From an uncultured Brevinema sp. (GTDB lineage Bacteria; Spirochaetota; Brevinematia; Brevinematales; Brevinemataceae), in the NCBI GenBank assembly GCA_947036575.1, contig CAMQSH010000058.1:1-10572 (forward strand): a stretch of 10,572 nucleotides of DNA. The letters run 5' to 3'. Under the pieces are notes generated by a model. It was not told where the DNA came from and ran no database searches. It worked only from the letters and a program-made list of their open reading frames with translations. Position numbers and translations under genes: made by a program. Numbering within the stretch: position 1 is the first letter of the stretch; each line of letters opens with the position of its first letter. Positions 1 to 8,273 of the stretch are shown piece by piece.

Positions 1-3000
1 GTACCAGCAGGGATTAATTGTCCAATCACAAGATTTTCTTTTAGTCCTTGTAAGGTATCTACAGCACCTCTTAAGGCAGCCCCAGAAAGCACTTTTGGTG
101 TTTCTTGGAAGGAAGCAGCTGATAAGAAACTTTCTGTGACAAGAGCAGCTTTTGTTAGACCCATAAGAACAGGTCTTGCTTTTGCCGCTTGTCCACCTTG
201 TGAACATACATTGTCATTTTCTTTTTGGAAAAGATGTCTATCAATAATTTGACCTGTGATAAATTCAGTATCACCTGGATCAGTAATTTCTACTTTACGA
301 AGCATTTGACGGATGATAATAGAAATATGCTTTTCATTGATCTCCACCCCTTGCAATCCATAAACGTCTTGTATTTCTTCAAGAAGGAATTGTTCTACCG
401 CATTTTGTCCCAATACTCTTAGGATATCATGTGGACTTACAATACCATCACATAATGGCTCTCCAGCTTCAACTCTATCGCCGATACGAACATAAATATT
501 TTTACCTGCAACTACAAAATGACTGAAAATTCTACCATTTAGTGCTTGAACATTAATAGTGTATTTACCTTTTTTCTGAATGATACTTTCAACAATACCT
601 TCACAAAGAGCAATAACAGCAATATTTTTAGGTTGACGAGATTCAAATAGTTCTGTAACACGTGGTAGTCCACCAATAATATCTTTTGTTCTACGTTTTG
701 CCATAGGACGACGAGCTACGGTAGCACCAGGTTTTACACGAGCACCTTCTTCAACTGCTAATGAAACTCCGGCAATAATCATGAATCTTTCTAATTCAGT
801 ACCTTCATCATCAGTAATTAATAAGATTGATTTGTCTTTTTCCATAACGCCATCAACTTCTTTTTCGAAGTATTTAACAATACCTTCAAATTCACAAATA
901 TAAAGTTCGTTATAGGGATCAAATTCAACAATAGAAGTTCCTCTAGTAATCATTCCTCCAGCTTCTACTTGTAATGCAGAACCAACACGGATTGGATAAG
1001 TATAGCGTTGTGATTCAAGAGCTAAAAGTATTTTTTTAACTTTTTTGATGACAACACGACGTCCAAAACGAATTTCTTCACCGTTTTTACGGATAGCTAC
1101 AGTATGTTCTGCGGCAATTTCTTTATTGTGTAATTTTTCAGCATCTGTTGGATTTTGTAAATCATCAATAGCAATTTGTGCTAATACTTTTTGTACTTCA
1201 GCAACACCTTTACGAGAGATAATATTTAGCGTTCCTTCTTCTGTTTCTTTTTGAACAACATTTTCGGGAACAGAAAGTAAAAATGCATCGTAAGAAAGTG
1301 CTAATTTGTTATCTTCTGAAGTTGCTTGTGCCGTACCACCAATATGGAAAGTACGCATTGTTAACTGAGTACCAGGTTGTCCGATAGATTCCGCTGCGAT
1401 AATACCAACAGCCTCACCAATACTGACACTTTTTAATTGAGAGAGATCCCAACCATAACATTTTCCACAAACACCTTGAGGAGCTTCACAAGTAAGTACA
1501 GAACGGATACGAAGTTTATCGATATCAGCTTCTTCAATTTTTTTCACAGCTTCTTCATCAATAATTTCATTTGCTTCAACAATTAAGCTACCATTACGAG
1601 GATCAAATAAATCAACAGCAGAAACACGTCCTAAACAACGATCAGCTAATGTTTTTTTAATTTCTTCTCCACTTCTTACTGTTTCTAATTCCATATAACG
1701 AAGAGTACCACAATCATGTGTTGTGATAACAACGTCTTGAGAGATATCAACAAGTTTACGTGTTAGGTAACCAGCATCGGCAGTTTTAAGCGCTGTATCG
1801 GCAAGACCTTTACGAGCACCATGACTTGAGATAAAGTATTCAAGTACAGAAAGTCCTTCTTTAAAGTTGGAACGAATAGCCATCTCGAGAATTTCTCCTG
1901 AAGGTTTAGCCATCAATCCACGCATTCCAGAAAGCTGACGAATTTGTTCTCTACTACCACGAGCACCAGAGTCCATCATGACATAAAGAGCATTAAATCC
2001 ATCTTCATCTTCTTGCAAACGAGATTCAACGATTTTTTTGATTCTATCATTAGCCTGTGCCCAAATATCTAACACTTGGTTATATTTTTCAGCATAAGTA
2101 ATCAAACCACGACGAGCGTTGTCTTCGATTTTTTGAACTTCTTTTTCTGCTTTTTCTACGATACCATATTTTTCTTGTGGTATTTTGATATCTGTAAGAG
2201 ATATTGTTACCCCAAGTTTAGTAGCATGCGTATAACCTAAAGTTTTAAGATCATCTGCTAAATAAGCAGTTTCTTTAACACCATAAGTACGGTAACATAA
2301 TGACAATAGTTTTTCTACACGCTTGGAAGTGAGTGTTTCGTTAATATATCCTAATTTTTCAGGAATTACTTGGTTGAAAATCACACGTCCAGGAGTAGTT
2401 TCTACCCATTCACCATCAACTTTGTATTGTATCCAATCTTCATAAGCAAAGATTTTTGAATCTACTGCATATAACAATTCTGAATAAGAATCAAACTTTT
2501 TGATTTTTTTAGGTTTGTGCAAGAAAGGTTTTGTTAAATGGTAAATACCTAATACCATATCCTGTGTTGGATATACTACAGGGTGTCCGTTCGCAGGGTT
2601 AAGAAGGTTTCTACTAGAGAGCATTAATAACCAAGCTTCGATCTGAGCTTCAGGAGATATTGGTACGTGTACCGCCATTTGGTCTCCATCAAAGTCAGCA
2701 TTATAGGCATGACAAACAAGTGGGTGTAATTGTATCGCTTTTTCTTCAACAAGGATAGGCTCAAATGCTTGAATACCTAATCTGTGAAGTGTTGGCGCAC
2801 GATTGAGAAGAACAGGGTGATGACTTGCTACATTTTCTAGTATTTCCCACACTTTTTCATGTTCGATTTCTATCAAATGTTTAGCTGCTTTAATATTAGA
2901 AACAAATTCTTGTTCTACAAGTTCACGCATCACGAATGGTTTGAATAATTCAAGAGCCATTTGTTTTGGGAGTCCACATTGGTGTAATTTTAGACTAGGT

Positions 3001-4037
3001 CCGACAATAATTACAGAACGTCCAGAATAGTCTACACGTTTACCTAGTAAGTTTTGACGGAAACGACCTTGTTTACCTTTGAGGATATCAGAAAGAGATT
3101 TTAATGGTCTGTCTCCACCACCTGTTACAGGGTGAGCACGACGAGAGTTGTCGAATAATGAATCCGCAGCATCTTGTACCATTCTCATTTCATTTTTGAT
3201 AATAATATCTGGAGCATTGACTGATTTTAGTTTTTTAAGTCTATTATTTCTGTTAATCAAACGACGATAAAGATCATTAATATCAGAAGTCGCAAAACGA
3301 CCACCATCTAGTGGAACCATAGGACGTAGGTCTGGTGGTAACACAGGGACAGCATCTAAAATAATCCATTCAGGTTTATTTTTTGATTTTCTAAGATCTT
3401 CAATAAGTTCTAATCTTTTGATAATTTTTTTATCACTTTTGTTTTGGTATTCATTAGTAGAACGTAATTCATCTGCTAAAGAATCCAAATCAATATTTCT
3501 AAGGATTTGACGTACAGAACCAGCTCCTGAACCAGCAGTAAAAGCTTCTTTATAACGATCTCTATATTCATCGTATTCTTCATCAGTTAATACTTGGTTA
3601 GGTTTTAAATCTGTTTCGCCGGGATCAATAACGATATATTTTTCAAAATATAGAATACTTTGAATATGACTAGGAGCAACATCTAATAAAATCGCAATTT
3701 TTGAAGGTATAATTCTATAATACCAAATATGCGCAATAGGAGCTACAAGCTCAATATGTCCTGTTCTATAACGACGAACTTTTGCTTCTGTAACTTCTAC
3801 ACCACAACGATCACAAACGATTCCTTTGTAACGGATAGATCTGAATTTACCACAAGAACATTCATAATCTTTTGTTGGTCCAAAAATACGCTCACAAAAA
3901 AGCCCATCTTTTTCAGCTCTTAAGGTTCTATAATTTATTGTTTCTGGTTTTAATACTTCACCATGAGATAATGATCTCACTAGCTCAGAACTTGCTAGAT
4001 TAACGGAAATAGCACCGAATCCTTGCTTATCTTTCAT
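1..4037 (-). CDS. rpoC: DNA-directed RNA polymerase subunit beta' (3' end beyond the window)
   Basis: RpoC carries the catalytic Mg site, clamp, bridge helix and trigger loop of RNA polymerase. I translated 1345 codons without a stop before the window ends mid-codon in LIPAGT; by comparison with E. coli only some tens of residues are missing. Features in order: N-terminal zinc site Cys60, 62, 75 and 78; RQNLLGKRVDYSGRSVIIVGP (327-347); the Mg-binding NADFDGDQM (446-454, Asp448/450/452); the second zinc site Cys776, 850, 857 and 860, spaced exactly as in E. coli; and the trigger-loop motif MRTFHIGG (894-901). About 215 residues then separate FHIGG from TKDIIGGLPRV (1117 on), meaning a large trigger-loop insertion. 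The start ATG at 4035-4037 begins MKDKQGFGAISVNLASSE and has GAGG at 4047-4050, 9 bases upstream. Confidence 0.98.
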   Translation of the reverse strand, partial: MKDKQGFGAISVNLASSELVRSLSHGEVLKPETINYRTLRAEKDGLFCERIFGPTKDYECSCGKFRSIRYKGIVCDRCGVEVTEAKVRRYRTGHIELVAPIAHIWYYRIIPSKIAILLDVAPSHIQSILYFEKYIVIDPGETDLKPNQVLTDEEYDEYRDRYKEAFTAGSGAGSVRQILRNIDLDSLADELRSTNEYQNKSDKKIIKRLELIEDLRKSKNKPEWIILDAVPVLPPDLRPMVPLDGGRFATSDINDLYRRLINRNNRLKKLKSVNAPDIIIKNEMRMVQDAADSLFDNSRRAHPVTGGGDRPLKSLSDILKGKQGRFRQNLLGKRVDYSGRSVIIVGPSLKLHQCGLPKQMALELFKPFVMRELVEQEFVSNIKAAKHLIEIEHEKVWEILENVASHHPVLLNRAPTLHRLGIQAFEPILVEEKAIQLHPLVCHAYNADFDGDQMAVHVPISPEAQIEAWLLMLSSRNLLNPANGHPVVYPTQDMVLGIYHLTKPFLHKPKKIKKFDSYSELLYAVDSKIFAYEDWIQYKVDGEWVETTPGRVIFNQVIPEKLGYINETLTSKRVEKLLSLCYRTYGVKETAYLADDLKTLGYTHATKLGVTISLTDIKIPQEKYGIVEKAEKEVQKIEDNARRGLITYAEKYNQVLDIWAQANDRIKKIVESRLQEDEDGFNALYVMMDSGARGSREQIRQLSGMRGLMAKPSGEILEMAIRSNFKEGLSVLEYFISSHGARKGLADTALKTADAGYLTRKLVDISQDVVITTHDCGTLRYMELETVRSGEEIKKTLADRCLGRVSAVDLFDPRNGSLIVEANEIIDEEAVKKIEEADIDKLRIRSVLTCEAPQGVCGKCYGWDLSQLKSVSIGEAVGIIAAESIGQPGTQLTMRTFHIGGTAQATSEDNKLALSYDAFLLSVPENVVQKETEEGTLNIISRKGVAEVQKVLAQIAIDDLQNPTDAEKLHNKEIAAEHTVAIRKNGEEIRFGRRVVIKKVKKILLALESQRYTYPIRVGSALQVEAGGMITRGTSIVEFDPYNELYICEFEGIVKYFEKEVDGVMEKDKSILLITDDEGTELERFMIIAGVSLAVEEGARVKPGATVARRPMAKRRTKDIIGGLPRVTELFESRQPKNIAVIALCEGIVESIIQKKGKYTINVQALNGRIFSHFVVAGKNIYVRIGDRVEAGEPLCDGIVSPHDILRVLGQNAVEQFLLEEIQDVYGLQGVEINEKHISIIIRQMLRKVEITDPGDTEFITGQIIDRHLFQKENDNVCSQGGQAAKARPVLMGLTKAALVTESFLSAASFQETPKVLSGAALRGAVDTLQGLKENLVIGQLIPAG
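690..1334 (-). other. rpoC: Trigger-loop insertion in RpoC (SI3-like)
   Basis: These bases encode roughly residues 902-1116, lying between MRTFHIGG and TKDIIGGLPRVTELFESRQPK. In Bacillus-type RpoC these two motifs are only about ten residues apart, while E. coli has the SI3 insertion here. The insert begins TAQATSEDNKLALSYD and contains beta-rich segments typical of sandwich-barrel hybrid motif repeats, for example YTYPIRVGSALQVEAGGMI and LAVEEGARVKPGATVARR. Its presence points away from Firmicutes and Actinobacteria and towards proteobacterial, Bacteroidetes, chlamydial or spirochaete-like lineages. Confidence 0.75.
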
Positions 4038-4054
4038 ACTTCGTATCCTCTCTA

Positions 4055-4069
4055 AGAGTTTTAAACTCT
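4055..4069 (-). repeat. Short palindrome in the rpoB-rpoC gap
   Basis: AGAGTTT and AAACTCT flank a single central base, giving a 6-bp stem with a 3-base loop in RNA. It ends just before the rpoC ribosome binding region (GAGAGGA at 4046-4052). It is the second inverted repeat in this 70-base gap. A stem this short in AT-rich DNA could be chance. Confidence 0.35.
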
Positions 4070-4078
4070 ACATATTTA

Positions 4079-4111
4079 ATAGTTTTGTCGTGTTTTTTAT
4101 AACAAAACTAT
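4079..4111 (-). promoter_or_regulatory. Hairpin that contains the rpoB stop codon
   Basis: ATAGTTTTGT (4102-4111) pairs perfectly with ACAAAACTAT (4079-4088) over 10 bp, with a possible further T.G pair, around a 13-base A-rich loop. The TAG stop (4108-4110) lies inside the 5' arm. A translating ribosome would melt it and it would refold after release. No T-run follows, so it is not a terminator. It may protect the rpoB 3' end after cleavage or pace translation into rpoC. The pairing is seen; the function is inferred. Confidence 0.5.
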
Positions 4112-7100
4112 ATGAGATGTACTCTCATGTCAAGCATTTCTTTTTCTTTTTCATTTAATGGAACACATTTACCAGCTTTGTCATACACCTGAATATCAAG
4201 TGCAAGTCCTCTAAGCTCTTGTATAAGAACATTGAAAGATTCTGGAATACTAGGAGAAGAAACCCTCTTACCTTTAATAATTCCTTCATAAAGACGAATA
4301 CGTCCATCAGTATCATCTGATTTCACTGTCATCATTTCTTGAAGTAAATTAGAAACACCATAAGCTTCTAATGCCCAAACTTCCATTTCTCCTAAACGCT
4401 GACCACCAAAGTTAGCCTTACCACGAAGTGGTTGCTGGGTAACAAGTGAGTATGGTCCAACAGAACGAGCATGTAATTTGTCATCAACCATATGATTAAG
4501 TTTGAGAACATACATAACACCAACAAATACTGGTTTTTGGAAATATTCCCCTGTACGTCCATCACGAAGTTTGTATTTTCCAGTTTTGGTAAGTTTTACT
4601 TCTTCCCAATACTTTTCAATTTCTTCTTTTGTTTCTCCGTATTTACTACGTTCTTCCATAAGATTTTCTAAGATCTTATTATTAGCAAAGTCTGTTTGTT
4701 CATCAATTTGTTCTAAAGAAGCACCTTGGAAGGCAGCACACTGATATTTAACACCAAGTTTTAAGCCAGCCATTCCTAAATATGTTTCGAATAATTGTCC
4801 AAGGTTCATACGAGATGGAACACCTAAAGGATTTAAAACAACATCTACAGGCGTGCCATCTGGAAGGAAAGGCATATCTTCTTCACGCATAACTCTAGAG
4901 ACAACCCCTTTGTTTCCGTGCCTACCAGCAATTTTATCACCAGGTTTAATTTTTCGCTTTTTAGCAAGATAAACTTTGATAAGCTTTAAGACACCAGGAG
5001 ACAATTCATCTCCATTTTTGATAGTAAATACTTTAACGTCTACTACTACCCCATCTTCCCCATGAGGAACACGTTGTGAAGTATCACGAACATCTTTAGC
5101 TTTTTCACCAAAGATAGCATGTAGCAATCTAAATTCAGGAGTTTCTGTAGGTTCACCTTTAGGAGTTACTTTACCAACAAGAATATCACCAGGTTTTACA
5201 TAAGCACCAACACGAACAATACCATCTTCGTCTAAATTACGAAGAGCATCTTCTCCTATGTTTGGAATTTCTCTTGTAATTTCTTCTGGACCTTGTTTGG
5301 TTTCAAGAGCAGGACATTCAAAGACTGTTGTATATATAGAAGTAAAATCATCTTCTTTGATAAGTCTTTCAGACATAAGCACAGCATCTTCATAGTTATA
5401 TCCATTCCAAGGCATGAACGCAACAACGGCATTTTTACCTAATGCTAATTCACCTTGATCTGTACCAAATCCATCAGCAATAACTTGACCTTTAATAACT
5501 TTTTCTCCAACATTAACAATAGGTTTTTGGTTAAAACTTGTATCTTGGTTGGTTCTTCTAAATTTAGAAAGTTTGTAAGCTGTAATTCCTGATTTAGTTT
5601 TGAGTTCTACATTTTTAGAGTCTACTTTTGTAATTTCTCCGTCTTCTTTAGCAAGAATAGCAGCACGAGAATCTCTCGCTACTAAATATTCCATACCAGT
5701 TCCGACTATAGGAGAATTTCCTCTAAGAAGAGGCATTGCTTGACGTTGCATATTTGATCCCATGAGAGCACGGTTAGCATCATCATTTTCGACAAATGGT
5801 ATTAAAGCAGCAGATACAGATAAAAGTTGTAAAGCAGAAACGTCCATTAACTGAACTTTACTTGCTGGGACTAGTTCATATTCACCTTTATAACGTACAC
5901 GAGGGAACTCTTCAGTAATTTTGAAGGTTTTAGACATCTCTACGTTAACAGGAGCGATATACATGTTCTCTTCTTCATTAGCAGAAAGATATACGATTTC
6001 TTTAGTGACTTGACCGTCTGTTACGACTAGGTAAGGTGTTTCAAGGAATCCGTAATGATTTACTTTTGCAAAGATAGAAAGAGACACGATAAGCCCAATA
6101 TTTGGACCCTCAGGTGTTTCGATAGGACAAACACGACCGTAATGAGTATAGTGAACGTCACGAACTTCAAAACCAGCTCTATCTCTAGAAAGTCCACCAG
6201 GCCCTAAAGCTGAAAGACGACGTTTATGAGTAAGCTCTGAGATAGGATTAATTTGATCCATAAACTGAGATAATTGACTCATTCCAAAGAAATCATTAAT
6301 AGAAGACATGATAGGTTTAACATTAATAATATTTTGAGGAGAAAGATCTTCAATTTCTCTTGTTGATAATTTTTCATAGATAGATTTTTCGACAGTAATA
6401 AAAGCTGCACTAATCGCATCAACAATAAGTTCACTCACACTACGAACACGACGATTACCTAAATGATCCACATCATCAATTGGAGCTTCTTCATTAGATA
6501 CAGCAATTAAATGTTTAAGAGTCGCTGAAATATCTTCAAAAGAAAGTGTAAAAGATTCTAAAAGTGCATCTCTATCTTGTTTATCAAATTCTTGATATAA
6601 TTTCATTACTAATTTATAACGACCAACTTCACCAAGATCATAGTAACGATTGTTAAAGAACATATTATTAAGATCACGTACAATTACGTCAAAAGGAGCT
6701 GCTTCACCAGGATGTAGAATACTATAGATTTTTTTAACAGCTTTTTGAATATTATCTTTGGTATCATCTTTTTCAAGAGTATTCACAAGAGCTCTATTTT
6801 TCACTAAAGAATCAGCATTAATAATTTTAAGAGAAGCTACACCTTTTTGGAAAAGTTGATTTACTGTGTTAGGGAAGAGTTTATCCATTGCAGAAACAAT
6901 AGGCTTATCTTCTTCATCAAGAATTGTTTCCCCAACATATTGTCCCACTAATTTAGAAATAGCATCAGAGTCAGAATTAAGAGAAATATCTGTCATTTCA
7001 AAGAAACGAGAAACAATATCTTCTACTGTCATTCCTAAAGAAAGAAGTAATGTTGTTACAAGAACTTTACGACGAGAATCAATACGTACATACATAAGAT

Positions 7101-7629
7101 CTTTTTTACTATCAATTAAAAATTCTAACCAAGAACCTTTTTCTGGGACAATTTTAGCTGCAAATTCTTTGTTTTTAGCACCAAAGAGAACCCCTGGTGA
7201 TTTGTAGATTTGGTTGACAACAACACGCTCTGCACCATTAATAATAAAGGTACCACGATCTGTCATAATAGGGAAGTCCCCTATATAAATATCTTTTTCT
7301 TTGATTTCTCCAGTCTTACGATCTATAAGACGGAAAATAACTTTGATAGGAGCACTATAAGTAAGATTTTTATCAAAAGCTTCATCTTGAGAATATTTGA
7401 GTTCTCCAATATCATATTGAACATATTCAATAACGATATTTCCATCTGTACTTTCTATTGGAAACACAGATCTAAAAACCCCTTCAAGCCCTTTTAACTC
7501 TCTTTTGTTAGAGGCTGCTTCTTCTTGCAAAAATTCTGCAAACGATTCTAGCTGTATCGCTAATAAATCAGGAGCTACCGTTTGAGTTTGAAATTCGGCA
7601 AAGGAAACACGTTTGATGATTGGTGCCAT
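4108..7629 (-). CDS. rpoB: DNA-directed RNA polymerase subunit beta
   Basis: RpoB forms one jaw and half of the active-site cleft of RNA polymerase with RpoC. The 1173-residue protein is complete, from the N-terminal lobes to the C-terminal FGGQRLGEMEVWALEAYG (1074-1091) and IPESFNVLIQELR (1128-1140). Conserved active-site features are NGYNYED (742-748, with the acidic pair E747/D748) and the two lysines of GDKIAGRHGNKG (K899 and K907, matching E. coli K1065 and K1073). The rifampicin pocket is at 449-476. At 1173 residues against 1342 in E. coli, it lacks the large lineage-specific beta insertions. The start is supported by GGAGA at 7636-7640, 6 bases before the ATG. The stop is TAG and lies within a hairpin arm; rpoC starts 70 bases later. 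Confidence 0.99.
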   Translation of the reverse strand: MAPIIKRVSFAEFQTQTVAPDLLAIQLESFAEFLQEEAASNKRELKGLEGVFRSVFPIESTDGNIVIEYVQYDIGELKYSQDEAFDKNLTYSAPIKVIFRLIDRKTGEIKEKDIYIGDFPIMTDRGTFIINGAERVVVNQIYKSPGVLFGAKNKEFAAKIVPEKGSWLEFLIDSKKDLMYVRIDSRRKVLVTTLLLSLGMTVEDIVSRFFEMTDISLNSDSDAISKLVGQYVGETILDEEDKPIVSAMDKLFPNTVNQLFQKGVASLKIINADSLVKNRALVNTLEKDDTKDNIQKAVKKIYSILHPGEAAPFDVIVRDLNNMFFNNRYYDLGEVGRYKLVMKLYQEFDKQDRDALLESFTLSFEDISATLKHLIAVSNEEAPIDDVDHLGNRRVRSVSELIVDAISAAFITVEKSIYEKLSTREIEDLSPQNIINVKPIMSSINDFFGMSQLSQFMDQINPISELTHKRRLSALGPGGLSRDRAGFEVRDVHYTHYGRVCPIETPEGPNIGLIVSLSIFAKVNHYGFLETPYLVVTDGQVTKEIVYLSANEEENMYIAPVNVEMSKTFKITEEFPRVRYKGEYELVPASKVQLMDVSALQLLSVSAALIPFVENDDANRALMGSNMQRQAMPLLRGNSPIVGTGMEYLVARDSRAAILAKEDGEITKVDSKNVELKTKSGITAYKLSKFRRTNQDTSFNQKPIVNVGEKVIKGQVIADGFGTDQGELALGKNAVVAFMPWNGYNYEDAVLMSERLIKEDDFTSIYTTVFECPALETKQGPEEITREIPNIGEDALRNLDEDGIVRVGAYVKPGDILVGKVTPKGEPTETPEFRLLHAIFGEKAKDVRDTSQRVPHGEDGVVVDVKVFTIKNGDELSPGVLKLIKVYLAKKRKIKPGDKIAGRHGNKGVVSRVMREEDMPFLPDGTPVDVVLNPLGVPSRMNLGQLFETYLGMAGLKLGVKYQCAAFQGASLEQIDEQTDFANNKILENLMEERSKYGETKEEIEKYWEEVKLTKTGKYKLRDGRTGEYFQKPVFVGVMYVLKLNHMVDDKLHARSVGPYSLVTQQPLRGKANFGGQRLGEMEVWALEAYGVSNLLQEMMTVKSDDTDGRIRLYEGIIKGKRVSSPSIPESFNVLIQELRGLALDIQVYDKAGKCVPLNEKEKEMLDMRVHLI
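6211..6285 (-). other. rpoB: Rifampicin-resistance-determining region of rpoB
   Basis: Residues 449-473 align without gaps to E. coli 507-531. Asp458, His468 and Ser473 match the drug-contacting positions D516, H526 and S531. Ile460 replaces Asn518 and Met450 replaces Ser508. Borrelia and Treponema carry Asn at the 531-equivalent, which has been linked to their natural rifampicin resistance. This sequence has Ser, so that particular mechanism is absent. Confidence 0.85.
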
Positions 7630-7657
7630 AACTTTTCTCCATATAATTTTAATATTA

Positions 7658-7682
7658 CCAAAAGACTTTGATCATCTTTAGG
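7658..7682 (-). repeat. Second, weaker inverted repeat upstream of rpoB
   Basis: CCTAAAGA (7675-7682) and TCTTTTGG (7658-7665) can form an 8-pair stem with one T.T mismatch and a 9-base loop. It lies between the strong rplL-rpoB hairpin and the rpoB ribosome binding site. No T-run or recognisable ligand motif accompanies it, so it may be chance in AT-rich DNA. I see no convincing promoter in the rest of this 186-base gap. Confidence 0.25.
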
Positions 7683-7705
7683 TCGTGAATAACTCACAAA
7701 TTTTA

Positions 7706-7751
7706 TAAATAAAAACGTATACATACCCCCATCAAGTGATAGGGGTATGTA
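7706..7751 (-). terminator. Strong hairpin plus T-run between rplL and rpoB (probable attenuator)
   Basis: In the transcribed strand ACATACCCC (7742-7750) pairs with GGGGTATGT (7721-7729). A U.G wobble and AUC/GAU continue the stem to about 13 pairs closed by a 4-base loop, and one more T-A pair (7751/7720) can be added at the base. On the opposite strand the wobble is an A.C mismatch, so the structure belongs to the operon mRNA. Four bases after the stem comes TTTTTATTT (7707-7715). The offset and interrupted T-run suggest partial rather than complete termination, as expected where ribosomal protein mRNA must exceed RNA polymerase mRNA. E. coli also has an attenuator and an RNase III site in this gap. 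Which of these applies here is inferred. Confidence 0.6.
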
Positions 7752-7815
7752 AATAATGTAATAGTCAGTAGCAAAGATCTAGTAAATAAATTACTATTGA
7801 GAAAATCAAATAAAA

Positions 7816-8187
7816 CTATTTAACTTCTACAACAGCACCTGCAGCTTTAAGTTTTTCTGCAATTTGATCAGCTTCAGCTTGTTCGATATCAGCTTTAAGA
7901 GGAGTTGCTCCTTTACTTTCAGCCATTTCTTTAGCTTCTTTAAGTCCAAGACCTGTGATTTCACGAATAGCCTTGATTACTTCAATTTTGCTTGCACCAG
8001 GATCCATAACAAATACAGATACTGTTGAAGATTCAGCTACAGCAGCAGCTCCGCCAGCACCAGCAGGTGCAGCAGCTACAGTTGCTTGAACATCAAATTC
8101 AACTTCAATTTTTTTACGAAGTTCGTTTAATTCTAGAACAGTTAAGTTAGCAATTAAATCAAATACTTTTGTTACGTTATCAGCCAT
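7816..8187 (-). CDS. rplL: 50S ribosomal protein L7/L12
   Basis: L7/L12 is the multi-copy acidic stalk protein that binds EF-Tu, EF-G and other GTPases and speeds GTP hydrolysis. The 123-residue protein shows the full three-part plan: an N-terminal dimerisation and L10-binding helix pair (about 1-33, containing LIANLTVLELNELRKKIE), an Ala/Gly-rich hinge (about 36-52), and the globular factor-binding domain (about 54-123) with SKIEVIKAIREITGLGLKEAKEM at 66-88 and the C-terminal KLKAAGAVVEVK. AGGAGA 5 bases upstream supports the start. The stop is TAG. The 86-base gap upstream with two hairpins and the 186-base gap downstream with a hairpin and T-run make it the most isolated gene here, which suits a gene needing higher output than its neighbours. 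Confidence 0.98.
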   Translation of the reverse strand: MADNVTKVFDLIANLTVLELNELRKKIEVEFDVQATVAAAPAGAGGAAAVAESSTVSVFVMDPGASKIEVIKAIREITGLGLKEAKEMAESKGATPLKADIEQAEADQIAEKLKAAGAVVEVK

Positions 8188-8205
8188 TTTTTTCTCCTAT
8201 GATAT

Positions 8206-8226
8206 AGAAAGTATTATTAACTTTCT
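8206..8226 (-). promoter_or_regulatory. Hairpin 2, directly upstream of the rplL ribosome binding site
   Basis: AGAAAGT and ACTTTCT form a perfect 7-bp stem around a 7-base A/T loop. The stem ends 7 bases before the rplL Shine-Dalgarno AGGAGA (8193-8198), which is itself 5 bases from the ATG and stays unpaired. Together with hairpin 1 it forms a tandem pair in an 86-base gap. L7/L12 is made at several copies per L10, so an independent, strong rplL initiation region is plausible, but the function is inferred. Confidence 0.5.
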
Positions 8227-8236
8227 CGGGTATTAT

Positions 8237-8257
8237 ACTAAAAGAATATCTTTTAGT
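8237..8257 (-). promoter_or_regulatory. Hairpin 1 in the rplJ-rplL gap
   Basis: ACTAAAAGA and TCTTTTAGT form a perfect 9-bp stem with a 3-base loop, starting 16 bases after the rplJ stop. With a one-base bulge it extends by four A-T pairs. No T-run follows in the transcription direction, so it is not a standard terminator. Position and perfection suggest an mRNA processing or stabilising element, or a spacer that separates rplL translation from rplJ translation. The structure is seen; the role is inferred. Confidence 0.55.
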
Positions 8258-8273
8258 TATAAGGTAATTATTA

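Noticed and set aside
225..1254. Plus-strand open frames opposite rpoC (for example 225-422 and 1045-1254)
   Set aside because: They lie antisense to an uninterrupted, highly conserved rpoC reading frame, have no family resemblance, and their composition follows from the opposite strand.
6866..7497. Plus-strand open frames opposite the start of rpoB
   Set aside because: They are antisense shadows of conserved RpoB sequence, without a ribosome binding site or recognisable domain.
7630..7720. Possible promoter for rpoB (TTGATG plus TATAAA in the rplL-rpoB gap)
   Set aside because: The best -35-like and -10-like pair is separated by about 22 bases and overlaps the hairpin, which is too far for a normal sigma-70 promoter.
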